DNA from: Chloroflexota bacterium
Lineage (GTDB): Bacteria > Chloroflexota > Limnocylindria > Limnocylindrales > CSP1-4
DNA length: 11,861 nucleotides
Direction of reading: 5' to 3'
Assembly: GCA_030271555.1 (NCBI GenBank)
Contig: JARXKQ010000014.1
Location: forward strand, 1 to 11,861
The position numbers were made by a program, and so were the translations under genes. How positions within the stretch are numbered: position 1 is the stretch's first letter; each line of letters begins with the position of its first letter. Positions 1 to 7,675 of this stretch are shown one piece after another. The notes beneath the pieces were generated by a model. It made no database searches and was not told where the DNA came from. It worked only from the letters and a program-made list of their open reading frames with translations.

Positions 1-887
1 CGGACGTTGGCCACGCCTGCGGCCACAACGTCATCGCGACCTCCGCCCTGGGCGCGGCCGTTGGGTTGGCCGCGGTCGCCGATGGGGTCGGCGTCACCGT
101 CAGCGTCATCGGTACGCCGGCGGAAGAGGGCGGCGGCGGCAAGATCGTGATGGTCGAAAAGGGCGTCTTCAACGACGTCAATTGCGCTCTGATGATCCAT
201 CCCGGTCCGGCCGATGTGCTCGAGCCGGAGGTGCTCGCCGCGCAGTCGCTCGACATCATCTACACGGGCGTCCCGTCGCACGCGGGCGCGGCGCCAGAGA
301 AGGGCGTCAACGCCGCCGACGCGCTGGTCATCGCCCAGACCGCGATTGGCTTGTTGCGGCAGTCGCTCCTGGCGAGCGATCGGGTGCACGGCATCGTGAC
401 CTCAGGCGGCGAGGCGGTGAACATCATCCCGGCACGCACGACGGCGCATTGGATGGTTCGCGCCGCAACCGCCGCGCGGCTCGATGAGTTGCGCGCCAAG
501 GTCCTGCGCTGCTTCGAGGCCGGGGCACTCGCCACCGGCGCGAAGCTCGAGGTCAAGGAATACCCGGTCTACGCCGACATGCGCCACGACGCGGATCTGG
601 TCGGGCTCTACCAGAAGAACGCGGAGGCGCTGGGTCGGTCGTTCGGCGGCACGACCACGTTCACCCGCTTCTCGACCGACCAAGGCAACGTCTCGTACGT
701 CACCCCGTCAATCCACCCGATCCTCGATATCGGCTGCTCTCCGGCGGTGAACCACCAGCCCGAATTCACCGCCGCGACCATCGCGCCGGCCGGCGACAAG
801 GCGATCCTCGATGGCGCGCTTGCCCTCGCCTGGACCGCCATCGACGCCGCCACCGATCCCGCTCTGCGGGCGCGCCTCGTCGGCTAG
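1..887 (+). CDS. M20 family metallo-amidohydrolase (ACY1L2/AbgB-like), 5' truncated
   Basis: The reading frame enters at base 3 and shows 294 residues to a TAG at 885-887; the family is usually near 400 residues, so about 100 N-terminal residues lie outside the window. The first visible residues are the M20 metal motif GHACGHN (visible residues 3-9, Cys and His ligands). Next come GTPAEEGGGGK with the catalytic Glu-Glu pair (41-42), HPG with a metal His (66), the lid/dimerisation segment SHAGAAPEKG (92-101), GGEAVNIIPA (about 135-144) and a last metal His in NHQPEF (251). This motif set matches the M20 branch containing p-aminobenzoyl-glutamate hydrolase subunits and PM20D2-type dipeptidases. 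It hydrolyses an amide bond in the cytoplasm using two metal ions; the substrate cannot be read from sequence. It converges on the methyltransferase, with stop codons overlapping by 4 nt. A role in purine breakdown (allantoate amidohydrolase) is not supported by these motifs. Confidence 0.9.
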   Translation, partial: DVGHACGHNVIATSALGAAVGLAAVADGVGVTVSVIGTPAEEGGGGKIVMVEKGVFNDVNCALMIHPGPADVLEPEVLAAQSLDIIYTGVPSHAGAAPEKGVNAADALVIAQTAIGLLRQSLLASDRVHGIVTSGGEAVNIIPARTTAHWMVRAATAARLDELRAKVLRCFEAGALATGAKLEVKEYPVYADMRHDADLVGLYQKNAEALGRSFGGTTTFTRFSTDQGNVSYVTPSIHPILDIGCSPAVNHQPEFTAATIAPAGDKAILDGALALAWTAIDAATDPALRARLVG

Positions 888-1765
888 CCCGCGCGGAGCA
901 CCAGGATGTGCTGGTGGACGATGTTGGGCACGAAGGAGCGCGGGTAGCCGTAGGGGCGCAGGCGCGTACCGGCCTGGTACCAGATGAGATCGCCCTTGGT
1001 GACGAAGCCGACCTTCTCCGCGCGCGACGCCAGGTCCGAGCCGGTGAAGCGGTAGCGACCGTCCTGGTACGCGTCGCGCACGATTACCGTCATGTATCCG
1101 CCCGCACGCAGCACCCGCCGCAGGCCAAGGAACACGCCTTCCATCCGATCCAGGTACTCGTCGTACGTCGCGCTATTCGCGATGTCGCCGTGATGTGAGG
1201 TGACCATCGCGTAGTCGGTCCGTCGGTTGGCGAACTTCTCCGCCAAAGCGCCGCCGGCCATGGTCAGCTTTAGCTGGGGGTTGTAGGGCGGGTCCGTCGC
1301 GACGAAGTCGACGGATCCGTCGGCCAAGTCGGCCATCAAGGCGACCGCATCACCGACTACCAGTTGGCAGCCAGAAGCATCAAAGGTGCGCGGGCCACCC
1401 GGGTCTGATGTGCCCAAGTCGGCCAGTTCGGTGCCTGTCGAATCGGCGACGACGGCGGCGTACACGTCCGCCCAACGCTGCTCGATCTCGAAGCCGATAG
1501 CTTTCCGCGGCGACCTGCAAACAGCCGCTCCCAGCAGGGTCCCGCCAACGCCGGCAAAGGGATCGAGGACCGTCTCGCCGGACTTCGTGAAGAACTCGAT
1601 CAGCTTGGCCATCAGCCGCGGCGGCTTGTTCGCGCCGTGTGCCTTGCGCGCCGCGTGTCCGAGCTCGGACGGATACGCGGTCGTCCACAAAGACTTCGTG
1701 AAGTACAGCCACTCCTCGCCGGTCAGCTCATTGAGCGTGTTGTCTGGGTGCAACGAACCGGCCAT
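884..1765 (-). CDS. DNA methyltransferase, N6-adenine/N4-cytosine type, apparently orphan
   Basis: A 293-residue AdoMet-dependent amino-methyltransferase. The AdoMet-binding motif DPFAGVGG (68-75) comes first, followed by an acidic strand end (GFEIEQRW, 91-98) and the catalytic DPPYN motif (158-162), which marks exocyclic amino methylation. The C-terminal part (about 215-290) carries the usual last strands, with LIWYQAG and IVHQHILVL. The order motif I then motif IV differs from the beta-class order common in small N4/N6 enzymes. ATG at 1765 is chosen because homology begins just after it; the frame stays open upstream only as antisense to the regulator gene. GGAGGG lies only 2 nt before the ATG, unusually close, and a GATACT box sits 9 nt before it. 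No restriction endonuclease is adjacent, so it looks like a solitary methyltransferase for epigenetic marking, or half of a system split elsewhere. An RNA target is less likely but possible. Confidence 0.88.
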   Translation of the reverse strand: MAGSLHPDNTLNELTGEEWLYFTKSLWTTAYPSELGHAARKAHGANKPPRLMAKLIEFFTKSGETVLDPFAGVGGTLLGAAVCRSPRKAIGFEIEQRWADVYAAVVADSTGTELADLGTSDPGGPRTFDASGCQLVVGDAVALMADLADGSVDFVATDPPYNPQLKLTMAGGALAEKFANRRTDYAMVTSHHGDIANSATYDEYLDRMEGVFLGLRRVLRAGGYMTVIVRDAYQDGRYRFTGSDLASRAEKVGFVTKGDLIWYQAGTRLRPYGYPRSFVPNIVHQHILVLRAG

Positions 1766-1774
1766 AACCCTCCA

Positions 1775-1780
1775 AGTATC
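1775..1780 (-). promoter_or_regulatory. Possible -10 box of the methyltransferase gene
   Basis: On the minus strand GATACT (4 of 6 matches to TATAAT) ends 9 nt before the ATG at 1765. Transcription starting about 7 nt after it would leave almost no leader and would leave little or none of the GGAGGG at 1773-1768 in the transcript. No convincing -35 box is visible. Weak evidence. Confidence 0.3.
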
Positions 1781-1794
1781 CACTGCACCGCCGC

Positions 1795-1800
1795 TATCCT
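1795..1800 (+). promoter_or_regulatory. Probable -10 box (TATCCT) of the LuxR-type regulator, leaderless start
   Basis: TATCCT fits TANNNT and is followed by exactly 7 nt (TCGACCC) and the ATG at 1808. That spacing would place the transcription start on or next to the start codon, and no Shine-Dalgarno sequence is present. The same arrangement occurs at 10210-10215 and, with 6 nt, at 10196-10191 on the other strand. No clear -35 element is visible. Confidence 0.5.
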
Positions 1801-1807
1801 TCGACCC

Positions 1808-4800
1808 ATGGCGTTCATCGGGCGTGAGCGCGAGCTGGCCGCGGTGGGGGCGGCTCTGCAGCGTAGTTCGCAGCGCGAGCTGACCCGAGTCGCGATCAGC
1901 GGTCCACTCGGGATCGGCATTACGACCATGCTCGATGAGCTCGAGACGCGCATCGCCAAGGCGTCCGACCTGGCCAAGGTCACCATCGTCCTCGCGCGCT
2001 GCCTGGAGCCAGAAGCGGGCATCGCCTACGCCGGACTTCGAACAGCGTTGGGCAAGGAGTTCGACCGCGCTCTTGCGGTCAAGCCCGCGCTTGACGCGCC
2101 CGAACAGCGCGGCGCCCGCGTCCGCGAGAGCCTGTTGCGGCTGCTCGAAGCCAAAGCCGCGAACGGTCAGGTGTGCCTGATCGTCGAGGACCTCGAACAC
2201 GCCGACCCCGGCACGCGCGGGCTGATCTCGATGCTGCTGCGGCTTCGCCGGCGAATCGCATTGACTCTCGTCGTGACCTATCACGGCGATGAGATGGGGC
2301 GCGGCCATGCTGCGGCCGGTCTGGTTTCCGAGATCGAGGCGAGCGACGAGGTGGAGCGTGTCGCCCTGGAGCCGATGACCGCGGAAGAGTTGATGGCCCT
2401 GGTGGAGCCGCTCAACGGCGAGCGGCCAACCTTGAGCTTCATGGCAGCGGTACGCGTGGGTTCGCGCGGTAACCCATTGGTGGCGACTCAGCTCGTCGAT
2501 GCGAACCAGCGCCAGGCGGGTATCCGACTTTCCGATCCGCTCGAGGAGATCATCCACGCCCGACTCTCCCAGCTGGACAAGCCAACCCTGCGCGCCCTGC
2601 GCTTGCTTTCTGCTGCGCGACGACCCATGACGACCGACGCGCTGGCCAAGGTCCAGCTCACCGACGGGCACCTGGCGCGCACCGGCATCGCAGCACTGGC
2701 CGAGAGCGGGCTGGCGTCGGGCGGCGAGGACGAAGTGCCGTTGACGATCCACCAGCTGGTCGCGGAGGCGATCGATCACTCGACACTGCCGGGCGAGTTG
2801 CATGCGCTGCACGGAGCACTGGCTGAAGCGAGCGCTGGGTCGCCGGCGATTGCCGCGTGGCATTGGTCACGCGCCCTGGCGCCGGCGCGCGCCCGCGATC
2901 CGTACCTTGCCGCGGCCCGAGCCGCGGAGTCGGTCGATCCCGGACCCACCGCCGCGGCGAACTACAACGCTGCGCTGGAGCTCGATCTCGAGGGCGCGGC
3001 CGATGCCGACACGATCGCCCGGGCCGCCGCCGCGGCAGACGCGGCCGGCTCTTTCCGCCACGCAGCGACGCTCGCTGAGCAGGCGATCGAGCGGCTCGCT
3101 GGTGGCCGTGTGGAGCGGTTGCTGACGTCGCGTGCCACCGCAGAGGCGCGCAACCAGGCCGCGATCCTGAGCGAAGCCCTGGGTCGCTACCGCCGCTCGT
3201 CTGGCGACAGCCTGGGCGGCCGAGCGGCAATCGAGCAGGCACTCGAGCTCTGTGGGACGGAACCGGGCGCGACACGGGCGCGCATCCTCGCGTCGCTGGC
3301 ACAGGACCTGATGCTCGCCGACTACGAGGGCCACTACGACGACAGCGCGGAACGCGCCGAGGAAGCCCGCCGCGCGGCGAAGGCAGCCGGTAACGACGGC
3401 CTGGCCGATTTTGCCCATGCCACCGACACGCTCGCCGTGGACCTGGCCTTCGGCAAGGGCGAGATCAACCGCGCGCTGGGGCTGCTCGACGAGGCCATCG
3501 AGGCGGCGCGCCAGGCCGGTCGGCTGGACGAATTGATGCGCTGCTACGCGAACAAGACGACGCTGCTCGACCTCGACTCGCGCCGCGAGGAAGCGCTCGC
3601 CGTGGTCAAGGAAGGCATAGAGGAGGCCGAACGCGGCGGCCTCGCGCTGACCTACGGCTCGTTCCTGCGCGGCAATGCCGCGGACATCCTGTTCCAGCTG
3701 GGCCGCTGGGCCGAGGCGGAGGCCGAGTGCCGCGCGGCGCTCGAGTTCCCGCCCGCCGGCGTTCCGTGGTTCAGCCCCATCCTCTACCTGGGGCTGGTCC
3801 TGGTTGAGTCGCGCAACGATGAAGAGGCCGCGCGGCTCGTGGGTCAGACGCTGCTCGAGGTCGAGGCGGTGCCCGCCGGCCAATGGTCCGCGCTCGTGCT
3901 GCGCAGCGCGGTCAGCCTCGCGTTGTGGCGGGGTGAGATCGCCGATGCGGTCGCGGCCGCCGACAACGGCTGGGCGCAGGTCCTGGAAACGGACGACGCG
4001 CACCAGATGGCCTTTGCTGCCGCGACCGTCCTCGAGGCGTGCGCAGCGGCCGCCGAACGCGGTCGCGCCCGCCGTGACTACTCCGCGGTCGCGGACGCGG
4101 GCGCGCTCGCCGCGCGCGTCCTGCCGGTCGCCACAGAACAGATGGCAAAGCCCGGATTGCCCAAGAGCGTCGGTGCGCGGCGCGAGGCCGAGCTGTATCT
4201 CGCGACCGCGCGCGCCCACGACGACCGCGTTCGCGGCAAGGCCAAACCTGAGCCGTGGGCCAAGCTGGCCGAGGCGTGGGCTCAACTCCACATCCCGTAC
4301 AACCAGGCCCGCGCGCTGTGGTGGCAAACGGCGGCGCTGCTGCCTGACCGGACGCGCCGTGACGAAGCACGAAAAGCGCTCACAATCGCGTGGAAGATAG
4401 CCGGCAAGCTGCCCGCCGCGCCGCTGTGCAAGGCCCTCGCCGAGTTAGGCGTCCGCGGCAACATCCGCCTGCCCGAGGACAAGCTCGTCGCGATCCCCAT
4501 CCAGCCGGAGGCGGGCACCAGGGAACTGGTCGCAGTAGGCCCAGGTCCGGCGACCACTCTGGCGGCTCGGATCGGCACCGGCCAGAAGTCGGCTACCGGC
4601 GGCAGATTCGGGCTGAGTCCGCGTGAGTCATCGGTGCTGGTCATCCTCACCGAGGGTCGAACCAACCGCGAGATCGCCGAGCGGCTCTTCATCAGCGAGC
4701 GTACCGTGGCGGTCCACGTACGGCGCATTCTCCAGAAGATGGGCGTGAAGGGCCGTGTCGAGGCGGCCGGCGTCGCCATTCGACTGGGCTTGGTGCCGGA

Positions 4801-4819
4801 AGCCAAGGTCCGGCGCTGA
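1808..4819 (+). CDS. Large LuxR-family transcriptional regulator (LAL/MalT-like) with degenerate P-loop
   Basis: A 1003-residue cytoplasmic regulator. It opens with an AAA/STAND-type ATPase domain (FIGRERELAAV at 3-13, P-loop region 32-40, Walker B-like LIVEDLEHAD at 124-133, a GSRGNPL sensor motif near 220). A long Ala-rich helical middle (about 350-880) follows with repeated A-E-A/L pairs resembling TPR repeats, and a C-terminal LuxR/GerE helix-turn-helix at 934-997 (LSPRES, then TNREIAERLFISERTVAVHVRRI). The P-loop reads GPLGIGITT, with Ile38 where Walker A has its Lys, so ATP binding or hydrolysis may be impaired. The family normally binds an effector and ATP, oligomerises and activates transcription. 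ATG 1808 is chosen over the longer frame from 1637 because FIGRERE homology starts there and a TATCCT box sits 7 nt upstream. It diverges from the methyltransferase gene; the regulatory target is unknown, with neighbours as natural candidates. Confidence 0.9.
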   Translation: MAFIGRERELAAVGAALQRSSQRELTRVAISGPLGIGITTMLDELETRIAKASDLAKVTIVLARCLEPEAGIAYAGLRTALGKEFDRALAVKPALDAPEQRGARVRESLLRLLEAKAANGQVCLIVEDLEHADPGTRGLISMLLRLRRRIALTLVVTYHGDEMGRGHAAAGLVSEIEASDEVERVALEPMTAEELMALVEPLNGERPTLSFMAAVRVGSRGNPLVATQLVDANQRQAGIRLSDPLEEIIHARLSQLDKPTLRALRLLSAARRPMTTDALAKVQLTDGHLARTGIAALAESGLASGGEDEVPLTIHQLVAEAIDHSTLPGELHALHGALAEASAGSPAIAAWHWSRALAPARARDPYLAAARAAESVDPGPTAAANYNAALELDLEGAADADTIARAAAAADAAGSFRHAATLAEQAIERLAGGRVERLLTSRATAEARNQAAILSEALGRYRRSSGDSLGGRAAIEQALELCGTEPGATRARILASLAQDLMLADYEGHYDDSAERAEEARRAAKAAGNDGLADFAHATDTLAVDLAFGKGEINRALGLLDEAIEAARQAGRLDELMRCYANKTTLLDLDSRREEALAVVKEGIEEAERGGLALTYGSFLRGNAADILFQLGRWAEAEAECRAALEFPPAGVPWFSPILYLGLVLVESRNDEEAARLVGQTLLEVEAVPAGQWSALVLRSAVSLALWRGEIADAVAAADNGWAQVLETDDAHQMAFAAATVLEACAAAAERGRARRDYSAVADAGALAARVLPVATEQMAKPGLPKSVGARREAELYLATARAHDDRVRGKAKPEPWAKLAEAWAQLHIPYNQARALWWQTAALLPDRTRRDEARKALTIAWKIAGKLPAAPLCKALAELGVRGNIRLPEDKLVAIPIQPEAGTRELVAVGPGPATTLAARIGTGQKSATGGRFGLSPRESSVLVILTEGRTNREIAERLFISERTVAVHVRRILQKMGVKGRVEAAGVAIRLGLVPEAKVRR

Positions 4820-4862
4820 ACACAAAACACGCGGCTAACCGGCGACATTCCGCGCAATCGGC

Positions 4863-4868
4863 CAGAAT
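4863..4868 (+). promoter_or_regulatory. Possible -10-like box (CAGAAT) before the cupredoxin gene
   Basis: CAGAAT lies 7 nt before the second in-frame ATG (4876), the same distance as the TANNNT boxes of the regulator and the MocA-like gene. The first T of the consensus is a C, so it is weaker. It overlaps the alternative ATG at 4867, which would exclude that start if used. Only 43 nt separate the regulator stop from this box, so read-through is also possible. Confidence 0.3.
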
Positions 4869-4875
4869 GGCGGGC

Positions 4876-5352
4876 ATGCATCCCCAGCCAAAGCTCATTC
4901 GCTTCGCGCTGCCGCTCGCCATCGCGTTGATCCTGTCCGCTTGCGCAGGCGCGGGGCCAGGCTGGACGTATGCGCCGCTGGGACCTACCGCGGCGCCCAC
5001 TGCGGCCGCGACCGCGACCCCCGCGCCCAGCGGCCCCGGCGGCCCCGGGCTGACGATCGAGGTCAAGACAACTGACGCCAACCCCCTCGTCTTCGAACCG
5101 GCCATGATCGAGGTGCCGGCGAACACGAGCATCACCGTGAACTACACGAACGACTCGGCCATCCCGCACAACATCGACTTCTTCAACGGGGCCGACCAGA
5201 CCTCATCTAGCCTGGCCAAGACCGACATCGTGACCGGTCCGGGTGCGGTGAAGTCGGTGACATTCACCACGCCGGCCGCGGCCGGTGACTATTTCTTCTG
5301 GTGTGACGTCCATCAGACGTCAATGGCCGGAATGCTTCACGTTACCCAGTAG
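4876..5352 (+). CDS. Exported lipoprotein with a type-1 copper (cupredoxin) domain
   Basis: 158 residues from ATG 4876; the alternative ATG 4867 adds three residues (MAG). Numbering here is from 4876. A basic start (KLIR), a hydrophobic stretch and the lipobox LSAC (lipid-modified Cys 23) indicate a lipoprotein held on the outer face of the membrane. An Ala/Pro/Thr/Gly-rich flexible linker (about 25-58) leads to a cupredoxin fold. The copper ligands are all visible: His98 (IPHN), Cys143, His146 and Met150 in WCDVHQTSM. This C-x2-H-x3-M spacing resembles the sulfocyanin/plastocyanin-like domains of many Gram-positive and Chloroflexota proteins. It probably transfers electrons or binds copper at the cell surface; the partner is unknown. 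The LCP gene follows after 39 nt with its own ribosome-binding site, so the two may share a transcript. A CopC-like protein is encoded about 2.3 kb downstream on the opposite strand. Confidence 0.88.
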   Translation: MHPQPKLIRFALPLAIALILSACAGAGPGWTYAPLGPTAAPTAAATATPAPSGPGGPGLTIEVKTTDANPLVFEPAMIEVPANTSITVNYTNDSAIPHNIDFFNGADQTSSSLAKTDIVTGPGAVKSVTFTTPAAAGDYFFWCDVHQTSMAGMLHVTQ

Positions 5353-5380
5353 GCGTAGCACTACCCACACTGAGTTCGTC

Positions 5381-5384
5381 AGGA
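5381..5384 (+). promoter_or_regulatory. Ribosome-binding site (AGGA) of the LCP gene
   Basis: AGGA is spaced 7 nt from the ATG at 5392, with a second weaker purine run (GAAGG) closer to it. No -10-like box stands 6-7 nt before the ATG. This start therefore looks leadered, supporting co-transcription with the upstream cupredoxin gene. Confidence 0.45.
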
Positions 5385-5391
5385 CGAAGGT

Positions 5392-6978
5392 ATGTCACTG
5401 AACCCATCGCCGACACTCGCCGCGCTGCTCTCGTTTCTATTCCCCGGCCTGGGCCAGATCTACGCGGGCTCCATCCGCAGGGGCGTGCTCTGGGCGCTGC
5501 CCATGCTGCTGTTCATCCTGAGCATCGTCTGGCTGATGATCGGGCCCAAGATCGCGATCGCGAACCTTGTCTTCAACCCGCAGACACGCGTCGCGATCCT
5601 CGTGCTCAACCTCGCCTTCTTCCTGTACCACGTTGCCGCGATGGTCGACGCCTATTCGCAGGCGAAGACCGAGCGCTACCGCGGCTTCAGTCGCACCTCG
5701 TCGACAGCGCCAATCGCTCTCGCCGCACTCGTGGCGTTCACGATGGTGCTCCATGGTGTGCCCGAAGTCATTGGCTTTGATGCCAACAATGCCGCCAACA
5801 TCATCGGCGTAGGCCACCCGGACGTCCTCACGAGCTTCACCCCGCGGCCGACGGGGTCGATTCCCCCCACGCCGCTAGTAACGCCCTCGCCCGATAACAC
5901 GGCTACGCCCGGCAGCAGTGGCGAGCCGACGCCAGAGCCCACGCCATCGGGCCCGGTGGGTCCCACACCCACGCCTCTGCCCTGCCCGCAGGCGGACTAC
6001 ACGGGTTGGGCGCCTGCCGCCGATGGCCGGCTGAACATCCTCCTGTCCGGGTCGGACTCACGTTCGGACGAAGGCGCGAGCACGACCAGCATCCGCACCG
6101 ACTCGATGATGCTGCTGTCGGTCGACATCGCCACATGTAAGACCGCGTTGTTCAGCTTCCCGCGCAACATGGGCTGCGACACGCGCTACCCAACGTGGTT
6201 CCACATTGCGCTGGAGAACGGCCAGGACTACCCCGACTGCCTGAATTACCTGTGGCGCTCGGCCGCAGCCAGCCCCGCCAACTTCCCCGGCTCAGATGGG
6301 ATCGGCGCGGAGTGCCAGGCGCAGTTTGACTGCGAGAGAGGCTGGCGTGCGCTCACAGGCGCAATCCAGAACTTTGCCAATCAACAGATCGACGGCGTGA
6401 TCTCGGTCAACCTCAAGGGCTTTGTGGCGCTCGTAGACGCGCTGCCCGGCAACGGCGTGTGGATCGACGTCCCCAAGCCCGGGCTGCAGGATCTACCCAC
6501 GCCGTGCCCCACGCAGCAGGACCCGAACCACCAATGCGGCTACTACAACTCCCAGGAACAGCTCATGCCGGTCAACTTCGATCCCGGCTGCCAGTTCCTG
6601 AACCCTGAGGAGGCCCTCGCCTTCGCCCGGTCGCGCCATCAGGACGACGACTACCAGCGCGCGCGCCGCCAGCAGATCTTCCTCCAGCAGGTCCGCAAGC
6701 AGCTCGACCCGCTCTCGCTACTGACCAATATCAACAGCCTGCTGACCGCAGCCGAGCAGAACCTTTTCATGACCTTCCAGCAGACCGACTTTTCGTACTT
6801 GGCCCAGATCGCGTCGCACGTCGACGCCGATCGGCTGTACCGGTACGACTTCGCGCCGGCCCGCCTGGCGGAAGTCGGCAGCATGGACGGCATGGCGGCG
6901 AAGATCTCGAACATCTTCTCCGAGCCCGAACCGGTGCCGGACAACCAGAACCAGGATCCCTGCCCCCCCAAGAGCTAG
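5392..6978 (+). CDS. LytR-CpsA-Psr (LCP) family cell-wall ligase with N-terminal multi-pass membrane module
   Basis: 528 residues. The N-terminus (1-130) has up to four hydrophobic segments (about 9-25, 31-51, 67-88, 106-125) and the FPGLGQIYAG motif typical of TM2-like membrane modules, instead of the single anchor usual for LCP proteins. A Pro/Thr/Ser-rich linker (about 145-197) precedes the catalytic LCP domain (about 212-470). LCP hallmarks are GSDSR (220-224), RTDSMMLLSVD (235-245), FPRN (256-259), SVNLKGFVALVDALPGNGV (338-356) and ARSRHQDDDYQRARRQQ (412-428), supplying the Asp and Arg residues that bind the pyrophosphate-lipid substrate. LCP enzymes transfer undecaprenyl-pyrophosphate-linked glycopolymers onto peptidoglycan or proteins outside the membrane. 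Ten cysteines, all after residue 197, suggest disulfides in the exported part. An even number of membrane passes would put both ends on the same side, so one segment may not span. The exact polymer is unknown. Confidence 0.9.
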   Translation: MSLNPSPTLAALLSFLFPGLGQIYAGSIRRGVLWALPMLLFILSIVWLMIGPKIAIANLVFNPQTRVAILVLNLAFFLYHVAAMVDAYSQAKTERYRGFSRTSSTAPIALAALVAFTMVLHGVPEVIGFDANNAANIIGVGHPDVLTSFTPRPTGSIPPTPLVTPSPDNTATPGSSGEPTPEPTPSGPVGPTPTPLPCPQADYTGWAPAADGRLNILLSGSDSRSDEGASTTSIRTDSMMLLSVDIATCKTALFSFPRNMGCDTRYPTWFHIALENGQDYPDCLNYLWRSAAASPANFPGSDGIGAECQAQFDCERGWRALTGAIQNFANQQIDGVISVNLKGFVALVDALPGNGVWIDVPKPGLQDLPTPCPTQQDPNHQCGYYNSQEQLMPVNFDPGCQFLNPEEALAFARSRHQDDDYQRARRQQIFLQQVRKQLDPLSLLTNINSLLTAAEQNLFMTFQQTDFSYLAQIASHVDADRLYRYDFAPARLAEVGSMDGMAAKISNIFSEPEPVPDNQNQDPCPPKS

Positions 6979-6993
6979 GGCGTCGGCTCTAGC
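6974..6993. terminator. Weak hairpin spanning the convergent stop codons of the LCP and HAD genes
   Basis: GCTAGGG (6974-6980) pairs with CTCTAGC (6987-6993) over 7 positions including one G-U pair, leaving a 6-nt loop. Both TAG stops (6976-6978 on plus, 6991-6989 on minus) lie within the arms. Neither side is followed by a T tract, so a classical intrinsic terminator is not shown; it may be only a weak transcript-end structure. Confidence 0.25.
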
Positions 6994-7675
6994 GGAGCAG
7001 GCCCCGCCGCTGTAGATCGGCCTGAAGCTCGGGCAACGAGGTGACGACGTTCGCGCCGGCGCGCACCAGGGTCTCGCCACTCACCGCGCCGTAGGCGACT
7101 GCCACCGCGACCATCCGCGCCGCCGTCGCCGCCTGCATGTCCCAGGTTGAGTCGCCGATGTACCAGCACGCGCTGGCCGGCAGGTCGAGCTGCTGGGCCG
7201 CGAGCAATAGCAGGTCCGGGGCGGGCTTGGCGTGCTCGACGTGGCTGCCATCGATGATGCGCGGCTTCTGGCTGAGTTGCAGCGCGTCGACCGATGTGCC
7301 CACCTGCTCCGCGCGGCTCGATGTGGCGACGGCCCAGGGCAAGTCGCTTGCCGTCAGCGCGACGAGAAGGTCGTGCGCCCCGCTCGTGGGCTGAGGATCG
7401 GTGTTGAGCCCGTCGTAGATCTGGCCGCAGCGCTTGTCGATCGCCTCTGCCTTGTCATCGCTGATGGGGTGACCGGCAACATCCGCGACCTCATGGGCGA
7501 GCCGCTTCCCGTCAGAGCCGATCAGCCGCGCTACGTGCTCGCGCTCAGCCTTGATGCGCACCTCTTGGAAGACCTGCAGCCAGGCCTCGATGCGCGTCTC
7601 GACCGTGTTGACGAGCGTCCCATCGAGATCGAAGACCAGCGCCCGCGGATCCTCGAGCTCGTCGAGAGTGCTCAG
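6989..7675 (-). CDS. HAD superfamily (subfamily IA) phosphatase, probable CTG start
   Basis: 228 residues if translation starts at CTG 7675. All four HAD motifs are present: DLDGTLVNT (nucleophile Asp16, acid Asp18), VATSS (Ser/Thr near 119), Lys150 in AKPAPD, and GDSTWD (Asp175, Asp179). The helical cap inserted between motifs I and II is typical of phosphoglycolate phosphatase/PpaX-like enzymes, cytoplasmic Mg-dependent phosphomonoesterases; the substrate is unknown. The first standard start codon in frame is GTG 7561, which would delete motif I and cannot give an active enzyme. Upstream there is no ATG, GTG or TTG back to an in-frame TAA. CTG 7675 overlaps the CopC stop as CTGA and has GGAGG (7685-7681) 5 nt before it, so it is the best start. 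Frameshifting from copC or a sequence error are alternatives. It is the last gene of a three-gene operon and length fits the family. Confidence 0.87.
   Translation of the reverse strand: MSTLDELEDPRALVFDLDGTLVNTVETRIEAWLQVFQEVRIKAEREHVARLIGSDGKRLAHEVADVAGHPISDDKAEAIDKRCGQIYDGLNTDPQPTSGAHDLLVALTASDLPWAVATSSRAEQVGTSVDALQLSQKPRIIDGSHVEHAKPAPDLLLLAAQQLDLPASACWYIGDSTWDMQAATAARMVAVAVAYGAVSGETLVRAGANVVTSLPELQADLQRRGLLR

Noticed and set aside
1..887. Reading the M20 gene as allantoate amidohydrolase belonging to the purine block
   Set aside because: GHACGHN, GTPAEEGGGGK and NHQPEF fit the ACY1L2/AbgB branch, and the gene is about 10 kb from uricase with unrelated genes between.
1637..1807. 57-codon N-terminal extension of the LuxR-type regulator
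   Set aside because: It overlaps the methyltransferase antisense, has no homology character, and the ATG at 1808 has a promoter-like box at the right distance.
1766..2863. Upstream extension of the methyltransferase frame to 2863 on the minus strand (659 residues)
   Set aside because: The extra part is antisense to the regulator, shows no recognisable motif and is rich in Arg/Gln/Gly as expected of a GC-rich shadow frame; homology begins at 1765.
2867..4327. Open frame of 486 codons on the minus strand within the regulator
   Set aside because: It lies wholly opposite a well-supported gene, has no domain signature and reflects GC-driven lack of stops.
5830..5990. Pro/Thr-rich coding repeats as a tandem DNA repeat
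   Set aside because: The units are irregular at the DNA level; this is a low-complexity protein linker.
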